Shown: piece after piece, positions 5,318 to 9,455 of the stretch | Layout of the letters: every line of letters begins with the position of its first letter | Numbering within the stretch: position 1 is the first letter of the stretch | Assembly (NCBI GenBank): GCA_024762755.1 | Contig: JANTGX010000068.1 | Span: forward strand, 1 to 9,455 | Length of the DNA: 9,455 nucleotides | Reading direction: 5' to 3' | DNA from: Gammaproteobacteria bacterium | GTDB lineage: Bacteria; Pseudomonadota; Gammaproteobacteria; SZUA-152 | Position numbers and translations under genes: made by a program | Notes under the pieces: generated by a model | Told to the model about the DNA's origin: nothing | What the model saw: the letters and a program-made list of their open reading frames with translations, nothing else | The model's database searches: none

Positions 5318-7179
5318 CGTTCGCACTCCTTGATTAATTGTTGCAGATCCATCCCCGCCTGGAGTCGAGCAAGGCGTTCGGCGACCCGAGGCCAGCTGAG
5401 GAAGTGGGGACGCAGGGGGCCGTCGTCGAGCACCTTTCGCCAGCGCAGTTCATCGATCAGGGGCAGGGCGTCCAGCGAGACCTTGCCCAGATAGAGGCTC
5501 TCCAGGGTCAGCCCTTCGCCGAGCTTTTTCAATAGACGGGCCAGGCCTCGCAGGTAGACGGCGTCCTTGGTGAAGCCGCCGCCGCGATAGACCCGCAGGG
5601 TGATGGAAAAGGCACTGCGGGCAGGGAAACCGTGTGTCTCGTGCAATTGATGGAAGGTCTCGTCGAAGTCGGCCCCCTGCTCCAGGCTGTGCACCGCCAA
5701 TACCCGACCGGCCAGTTGGCGCAGGCGGCCACTGTCCAACCCGCCCACCAGGTATTCACCCAATACCGCCAGCCCCTCCTGTAGGGGCTCGTAATCGGCC
5801 AGGCCGGCGGCGAGCAGTTGCAGCGGCTGACCGCGGCCGTTGTGATAGGTGAGCACATGGGTGCCGATCTCGTGCGCCAGGGCCGCCTCTACACGTCGCG
5901 GCGGCACGCGGGCATCGCCGCCGATGAGGAAGTTGCCCTGGGAGACCATGATGCCGGTGACGTCGTCGCGCACGACCACCTTGGCAGGCAGGGCCGGCCA
6001 CTCCTGGCGGTAGGCCGACACTACCGCGCGGGCCTCGTGGGCAAAGGCCTCGGCGTCCAAGGGCGTCTCTTGCGGCCCGTCCCGCCCTTGCGGTGCCACT
6101 GCCGCCACCACCTCCTCGGCGAGTTGCACCAGCCAGGGCTCGAGATCGCCGAAGATCTGCTGGCTGCCGCGCAGGAAGCGGGGGGTGTTGCGATCGGCGA
6201 CGAGGCTGAGCTGGCGATCCAGTTCATCGCGCTTGGCCTCCAGCAGGGCTACCAGGGTGGGATCCTCGATCTCCTCCAGCGGAATCTGGTACAGGCGCCG
6301 CTTCATCAGGCCCGGCTCCACCGGCCTTGGCCGGTAATGGAACTCGGGGATGCCCTGGTAACCGGCATCGCGAAAGGCCGCCCAGGCCTCGCTGGCGTTT
6401 ACCGGGGTGACATGCAGGAGCAGGTCGAAGGCGGCGTCGATCTGCGCCAGGCGGCGATCGGCCTCGAACACCGCCGCGGTCATGGCGTGCCGGCCCAATT
6501 CATGGAAATGCGCCGGGCGATGACGGGTGTGGCGATGACTGAAGGCGTGCAGTGCCCGCTTCAGGGCATGGGCGAGCCCGCGCTGCAACTCGCGCAGGCG
6601 AAAGGGATATATCTCGCCGGTGACCGGCTCTCGATAGTGCGGGCGTACCACCAGACCGGCACGGTGTATTTCGCGCAGACCCGGCAGCGGCTCCGTCATG
6701 CCCGGCGGGGCTATGGTTTCACGGTATTCCAGGTCGACTCGCGGCGTCCGCTCGGCAATGCGTATGCCGAGCAAGGCATCCTCGAACTGCTCCAGCCATG
6801 GTCCATCGGCGTTGCGTTGCGGGGCGACGATGGTGAAGTCCGCCTCGGCCTCGGCCTCACCGGCCCACAGTTCGAGCAGCAGGCTGGCGCCGAAGGCCGC
6901 GGACTGGACCTCGCAGATGGCACTCAGCAGGGGCTGCAGGAAGTCGGCCTCAGCCGAGGCGCCGCCGACGATGAGGTAGCTGGCCTCGCCCAACAGCAAG
7001 CGCGGCGTGCCGGCATCGGGATGCGTCGTGGGACGACGATAGAGGCAGACGAAGGGCAAGGCGCGGTCGATGTGCAGACGACCACCATCCGGCAGTTTGC
7101 GCCGGATCGGTAACCCTTGCTGCAGTTGCGGGCGCAACTCCTCCAGCAGTGCCTCGATGCCACCTGCCTCCACGGCCAT
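5314..7179 (-). CDS. QEGLA-motif (DUF1704, MATCAP-like) zinc metallopeptidase
   Basis: The 621-residue protein belongs to the family called 'flavohemoglobin expression-modulating QEGLA motif protein' (TIGR02421/DUF1704). The active site is visible as HEIGTH, an HExxxH motif (H436, E437, H441), with the expected third zinc ligand E468 inside the name motif QEGLA (467-471). Before it comes VTGIMVSQGNFLIGGD. The same HEIGTH plus EEGLA arrangement occurs in human KIAA0895L/MATCAP, which removes the C-terminal tyrosine of alpha-tubulin, so a carboxypeptidase-like role is plausible but unproven here. Residues 1 to about 200 form an N-terminal region I cannot name (it includes LPFVCLYRRP and LLLGEASYLIVGG). 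There is no signal peptide, so the protein is probably cytosolic. The start codon overlaps the upstream stop as TGATG, with GGAG eight bases before it; the end overlaps the ligase start as ATGA. Both overlaps imply one translationally coupled operon. The family call is secure; the substrate is unknown. Confidence 0.9.
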   Translation of the reverse strand: MAVEAGGIEALLEELRPQLQQGLPIRRKLPDGGRLHIDRALPFVCLYRRPTTHPDAGTPRLLLGEASYLIVGGASAEADFLQPLLSAICEVQSAAFGASLLLELWAGEAEAEADFTIVAPQRNADGPWLEQFEDALLGIRIAERTPRVDLEYRETIAPPGMTEPLPGLREIHRAGLVVRPHYREPVTGEIYPFRLRELQRGLAHALKRALHAFSHRHTRHRPAHFHELGRHAMTAAVFEADRRLAQIDAAFDLLLHVTPVNASEAWAAFRDAGYQGIPEFHYRPRPVEPGLMKRRLYQIPLEEIEDPTLVALLEAKRDELDRQLSLVADRNTPRFLRGSQQIFGDLEPWLVQLAEEVVAAVAPQGRDGPQETPLDAEAFAHEARAVVSAYRQEWPALPAKVVVRDDVTGIMVSQGNFLIGGDARVPPRRVEAALAHEIGTHVLTYHNGRGQPLQLLAAGLADYEPLQEGLAVLGEYLVGGLDSGRLRQLAGRVLAVHSLEQGADFDETFHQLHETHGFPARSAFSITLRVYRGGGFTKDAVYLRGLARLLKKLGEGLTLESLYLGKVSLDALPLIDELRWRKVLDDGPLRPHFLSWPRVAERLARLQAGMDLQQLIKECER

Positions 7180-8006
7180 CAGAGCCGCTCCAGGGTTTCG
7201 ATGATGCCGGGCAGTGTGGCGCGCAGGGCCGCTTGCAGGGCCTCCAGCTTGCGGGGTTCCACCACCCCGCTCCACTCGTCCATGAAGGTCTTCTTGAATT
7301 CGATGGCCAGCACACAACCGGTGTGTGGATAGTGGCTGTGCACCCAGGCCGGGAACTGGCGACCGACGAACTTGATGTTCTCGCGCACGTCCAGACGTCG
7401 GCCGAGGAAATCGAAACCGGCCAGGTCGTGCATGAAGCGATCCACCACCGGCGCCCAGAAGGCGCGGTCCATGCTGCCCGTACCCACATTCACCTCCGGG
7501 TTCGCCGCGGGGTCGGCGGGTGGCGCATCGGGGCCGTCGCGGCGGTGATTGTAGCTGTGCAGATCGAAGACCACGAAGCGTCCATAACGGGCCTGCAGGT
7601 CGTCCAGCAGAACCTTCAACTGCCGGTAGAAGGCGTCGTATTCGGCCAGTGACTGCGCCACCATCGCCGCCGACGGCGGGGTCTGCCACAACGGCAGGCC
7701 CCAGGCATCCTCCGGCCGCTGGTAGACCGCCTCGTCGCGCGGGCGGTTGAGATCCACCTCGAAGCGCGAGCGACGGGGCAGGATCGCGCTGGGTGCCACG
7801 CCGGCCAGATAGTCGGTGAAGGGGTCTTCCTCACGCAGGCGTGTGGCCTCGTCGAGGGCCATGACGCGGCCCAATTCGTCGCGCAGACCATGCCCGGCGT
7901 GCAGTGCCGTGGCCAACAATGGCCCTTCCCCGCGGCGCAGCGTCCACCAGGGGTGGCAGAAGGTGCGCGCATCGGCTGCCGATGGGGCGTCTCGCATATC
8001 GCGCAT
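7179..8006 (-). CDS. N-formylglutamate amidohydrolase (HutG-like) family protein, first gene of the operon
   Basis: The 275-residue protein shows the family pattern: LATALHAGHG (31-40), RFEVDLNRPRDEAVY (81-95), VVFDLHSYNHRR (145-156), VNVGTGS (172-178), and the C-terminal AIEFKKTFMDEWSG (234-247). The histidines and acidic residues in these blocks are candidates for metal and substrate binding, by analogy with the zinc-dependent amidohydrolases of this family. Classical members release glutamate from N-formylglutamate in histidine breakdown, but no hut genes are nearby. The overlap with the QEGLA peptidase (TGATG) points instead to cleavage of an amide bond made or processed by the neighbouring enzymes. 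I prefer the ATG at 8006, with AGGAG nine bases upstream; an in-frame ATG at 8027 would add seven residues but has a weaker site. No signal peptide is seen. The gene diverges from the antitoxin-toxin operon. Confidence 0.85.
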   Translation of the reverse strand: MRDMRDAPSAADARTFCHPWWTLRRGEGPLLATALHAGHGLRDELGRVMALDEATRLREEDPFTDYLAGVAPSAILPRRSRFEVDLNRPRDEAVYQRPEDAWGLPLWQTPPSAAMVAQSLAEYDAFYRQLKVLLDDLQARYGRFVVFDLHSYNHRRDGPDAPPADPAANPEVNVGTGSMDRAFWAPVVDRFMHDLAGFDFLGRRLDVRENIKFVGRQFPAWVHSHYPHTGCVLAIEFKKTFMDEWSGVVEPRKLEALQAALRATLPGIIETLERL

Positions 8007-8058
8007 ACCAGGGGACTCCTGTGTCATGAATGCCTGCCTTTGAGGTCGATGAATGGGT

Positions 8059-8089
8059 CTTACATGCGCCTGAAGCCCTTACTTTTCAA
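8059..8089 (-). promoter_or_regulatory. Weak candidate sigma-70 promoter for the three-gene operon
   Basis: On the minus strand a good -35 element, TTGAAA (8089-8084), is followed 19 bases later by TGTAAG (8064-8059), a four-of-six -10 match. The spacing is long, so this is tentative. It is placed suitably upstream of the amidohydrolase start and close to the divergent antitoxin promoter. Confidence 0.2.
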
Positions 8090-8120
8090 GGGACCGGGCG
8101 GTGTCCCCTTGGGTGCCGCC

Positions 8121-8149
8121 TTGCAATGACGTAACATTTGTTCTATTAA
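8121..8149 (+). promoter_or_regulatory. Candidate promoter of the antitoxin-toxin operon
   Basis: TTGCAA (8121-8126) and TATTAA (8144-8149) are each four-of-six matches to -35 and -10 and are separated by exactly 17 bases, in an AT-rich island within GC-rich DNA. The first of two operator-like repeats fills the spacer, which fits repression by the antitoxin encoded 50 bases downstream. Confidence 0.45.
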
Positions 8150-8181
8150 TTGTAACAATTGTTCTTTCTGTTAAGCGTCAT
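8126..8181. promoter_or_regulatory. Probable autoregulatory operator: two 14-bp repeats, 21-bp period, inside a larger inverted repeat
   Basis: GTAACATTTGTTCT (8131-8144) and GTAACAATTGTTCT (8152-8165) are 13/14 identical and exactly 21 bp apart, so they lie on the same face of the helix. Each has a dyad core: AACAATTGTT (8154-8163) is a perfect palindrome and AACATTTGTT (8133-8142) is imperfect by one position. An outer imperfect inverted repeat flanks them: ATGACG-TAACA (8126-8136) against TGTTA-AG-CGTCAT (8169-8181). This is the layout expected for a dimeric helix-turn-helix repressor binding cooperatively. The likely ligand is the Xre-type antitoxin or its complex with the toxin. The proximity to the opposite operon could let it affect both directions. 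Confidence 0.55.
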
Positions 8182-8198
8182 CACGAAGGGAGGCCGAC

Positions 8199-8606
8199 AT
8201 GAGTCTGCTGAACGGCACCGACATCACCACCGACCTGCACAGCAAAGAGCGCCGACAGGGGCTCGCCCGCATGGTCATGCAGTTGTTCGCCCACTGGCGG
8301 CTCAGCAACGAGGAGCAACTCGATCTGCTCGGCCTCGATGCCGGCAGCCGGACCACCCTCACCCGCTATCGCAAGGGCCAGCCCCTGGGAAGCAATCGCG
8401 ATCTACTGGAGCGTGTTGGTCACCTGCTCAGCGTGCACAAATCCCTGCGCCTGCTGTTCCCCCGCAACCGGGACCTGGCCTATACCTGGATGCGCGCACC
8501 CAACCGCGCCTTCGACAACCTCACCCCGGTGCAGGTGGTGCGCCAGTATGGTTTCGCCGGCCTGCTCATGTTGCGCAGCTACCTCGACGAGGCCCGCGGC
8601 CGGTGA
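8199..8606 (+). CDS. Xre/MbcA/ParS-type antitoxin of a RES toxin-antitoxin pair
   Basis: The 135-residue protein combines an N-terminal helical DNA-binding-like region (about 20-78: LFAHWRLSNEEQLDLLGL, LTRYRKGQPLG, ERVGHLL) with a C-terminal part (about 80-130: LLFPRNRDLAYTWMRAP, NLTPVQVVRQYGFAGLLMLR). The latter resembles the toxin-binding Xre-MbcA-ParS (DUF2384) domain, which blocks the active site of RES toxins. The identification rests on that layout together with the RES gene that follows with a 4-base overlap. The start ATG has a strong AGGGAGG (8187-8193) five bases upstream, stronger than the toxin's site, as expected if antitoxin must exceed toxin. The operator-like repeats just upstream suggest autorepression. 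A paralogue without a toxin is encoded at 1845-2288. Confidence 0.85.
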   Translation: MSLLNGTDITTDLHSKERRQGLARMVMQLFAHWRLSNEEQLDLLGLDAGSRTTLTRYRKGQPLGSNRDLLERVGHLLSVHKSLRLLFPRNRDLAYTWMRAPNRAFDNLTPVQVVRQYGFAGLLMLRSYLDEARGR

Positions 8607-9313
8607 TCGAGCGCTTCTTCCGCGAACTCTGCAGCACCGACTTCCACGACGACTGGCTGCGCAACATCGTCAGCCTGCGCGAATCCCAGGACCTGTTCGA
8701 CGACCTCAGCGACGCCCCTGCCGACTGGCAGACCGCCGTCGCCGCCGAGATGGCCGCCAAACCCGCCGACTTCGGCGACACCCCCATCATCAACCGCCCC
8801 TTCGAACAGGCCCGCTATTGCGCCGCCATCCGTTATCCCTTCGACAACTGGGCCCGCAGTCGCTATTCCGACGGTAAGTTCGGCGTCTGGTACGGTGCCG
8901 ACAGCCTAAAGACCAGCGTCTTCGAGACCAGTCATCACTGGCTGCGTTTTCTCCGCGACGCCGGCTTCGACAGACACGAGCGGCCGGTGGTGGGCGAACG
9001 CCGCGTCTTCCAGGTGCAATGCGACGGTCTGTTGCTCGACTTCCGCCCCAAGCTGGCCGACTACCCCCAGCTGGTGGCGCGCGGCAGCTACGACTTCACC
9101 CAGCGCATCGGCCAGCGTCTGCACCGCGAGGGTCATCCCGGGCTCATCTCCCGCTCCGCCCACTGCGCGGGCGACATCGGCGCCATCTTCACCCCGCAGA
9201 TCCTCTCCAACCCCCGCGACTACTGTTACCTCGACTACCGCCTCGACGCCGGCACCATCACCGTCACGCGCCAGCCCGACGTGCCCCTGATGGTGCTCCA
9301 GGCGGAAGACTGA
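8603..9313 (+). CDS. RES-domain toxin (NAD+-degrading family)
   Basis: The 236-residue protein contains the RES domain named for its conserved Arg, Glu and Ser. Candidate residues are R87 in SRYSDGKFGVWYGA, E108 in TSVFET, and S185 in LISRSAHC. A conserved GDIGAIFTPQILSNPR follows and the domain ends near residue 236. Studied RES toxins (Res of Pseudomonas putida, MbcT of Mycobacterium tuberculosis) destroy cellular NAD+ and halt growth unless bound by their antitoxin; the same activity is inferred here. I place the start at GTG 8603, which overlaps the antitoxin stop as GTGA; longer readings in this frame would run through the antitoxin gene in the wrong frame. The ribosome site is weak (GAGG about ten bases upstream), so translation probably depends on coupling. 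The first 65 residues precede the core and are typical of longer RES proteins. It appears intact. Confidence 0.88.
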   Translation: MIERFFRELCSTDFHDDWLRNIVSLRESQDLFDDLSDAPADWQTAVAAEMAAKPADFGDTPIINRPFEQARYCAAIRYPFDNWARSRYSDGKFGVWYGADSLKTSVFETSHHWLRFLRDAGFDRHERPVVGERRVFQVQCDGLLLDFRPKLADYPQLVARGSYDFTQRIGQRLHREGHPGLISRSAHCAGDIGAIFTPQILSNPRDYCYLDYRLDAGTITVTRQPDVPLMVLQAED

Positions 9314-9333
9314 GGCCCTTCGGCACCGACGCC

Positions 9334-9349
9334 TGACCCAACTGGGTCA
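9334..9349. repeat. Short palindrome downstream of the RES toxin gene
   Basis: TGACCCA and TGGGTCA form a 7-bp inverted repeat separated by only AC, starting 20 bases after the toxin stop. No T-run follows, so it is a poor intrinsic terminator. It could be a protein-binding site or chance. Confidence 0.3.
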
Positions 9350-9426
9350 TGGGATGACAGATCAAAAGAACCGTGAATCAGTGCTGTAGCTAGACGACTT
9401 CAAGTAAACCCTGATCAATCGCCCTC

Positions 9427-9455
9427 CCGGCATTCGCCGGTGACGGTGCGAAATC
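9427..9455. repeat. Hairpin followed by the motif GACGGTGCGAAATC (copy 2, cut by the right edge)
   Basis: CCGGC / GCCGG with loop ATTC (9427-9440) is followed after one base by GACGGTGCGAAATC, which reaches the window edge. It repeats the arrangement at 2303-2338 with one mismatch in the 14-base motif. It may be the start of a longer repeat or mobile element lying outside the window. Confidence 0.35.

Noticed and set aside
4532..5494. A 320-residue open frame on the plus strand opposite the ATP-grasp gene
   Set aside because: It crosses the ends of two well-supported genes and shows no domain; a composition artefact.
5818..7113. A 431-residue open frame on the plus strand opposite the QEGLA gene
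   Set aside because: It is antisense to a gene with an intact zinc site and tight operon overlaps; no family features are visible.
7182..7689. An N-terminal extension of the QEGLA open frame upstream of 7179
   Set aside because: It runs in the wrong frame through the amidohydrolase gene; the ATG in the TGATG overlap, with GGAG upstream, is the better start.
8090..8120. Two alternative hairpins (GGGAC/GTCCC and GGCGG/CCGCC) between the divergent promoters
   Set aside because: They appear to lie upstream of both predicted transcription starts, so a leader or riboswitch role is not supported; short GC stems are common in this sequence.
8159..8602. An N-terminal extension of the RES open frame beginning in the operator region
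   Set aside because: It runs in another frame through the antitoxin; the GTG at 8603 in the GTGA overlap fits the expected arrangement.

Overview
The window looks like a stretch of a GC-rich gammaproteobacterial chromosome. The best evidence is a PpnN that matches the enterobacterial protein over its whole length, an ErfK/YcfS-type L,D-transpeptidase, an OprI/Lpp-like alanine-zipper lipoprotein and an HtrA/DegQ-type protease. The codon bias produces long antisense shadow ORFs. The genus cannot be fixed from the sequence; a Chromatiales-like sulfur bacterium is a guess.

Layout. (i) 1-198, minus strand: N-terminus of a periplasmic HtrA/Deg serine protease that runs off the left edge. (ii) 436-1812, plus: ppnN, a nucleotide 5'-monophosphate nucleosidase of the LOG family. 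(iii) 1845-2288, minus, convergent with ppnN across a shared hairpin: a stand-alone Xre/MbcA/ParS-type antitoxin-like protein with no toxin beside it. (iv) 2495-3757, plus: an exported L,D-transpeptidase with an N-terminal LysM-like part and a C-terminal SPOR domain. It faces, across a second hairpin, (v) 3803-4147, minus: a short Lpp/OprI-like lipoprotein ending in lysine, the kind of substrate ErfK-type enzymes attach to peptidoglycan. (vi) 8006-4259, minus: three genes whose ends overlap by 1 and 4 bases. They encode an N-formylglutamate amidohydrolase-like enzyme, a QEGLA-motif (DUF1704, MATCAP-like) zinc peptidase and a GshB-like ATP-grasp ligase. (vii) 8199-9313, plus, divergent from that operon: a complete Xre-RES toxin-antitoxin pair with a GTGA overlap. 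The two operons share an intergenic region containing a conspicuous AT-rich operator, two 14-bp repeats one 21-bp period apart.

Most interesting. The three-gene operon pairs a predicted carboxylate-amine ligase with a peptidase related to the eukaryotic tubulin detyrosinase MATCAP, plus an amidohydrolase. This suggests a bacterial add-and-remove system for an amino acid or peptide modification, with unknown target. The second point is the pair of antitoxin paralogues, one with and one without a RES toxin. Together with ppnN, the RES pair gives the window two nucleotide/NAD-cleaving activities. A third point is the pairing of a SPOR-bearing L,D-transpeptidase with its likely lipoprotein substrate. 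No rRNA, tRNA, CRISPR or recognisable transposase is present, and no gene-free stretch exceeds 300 bases.
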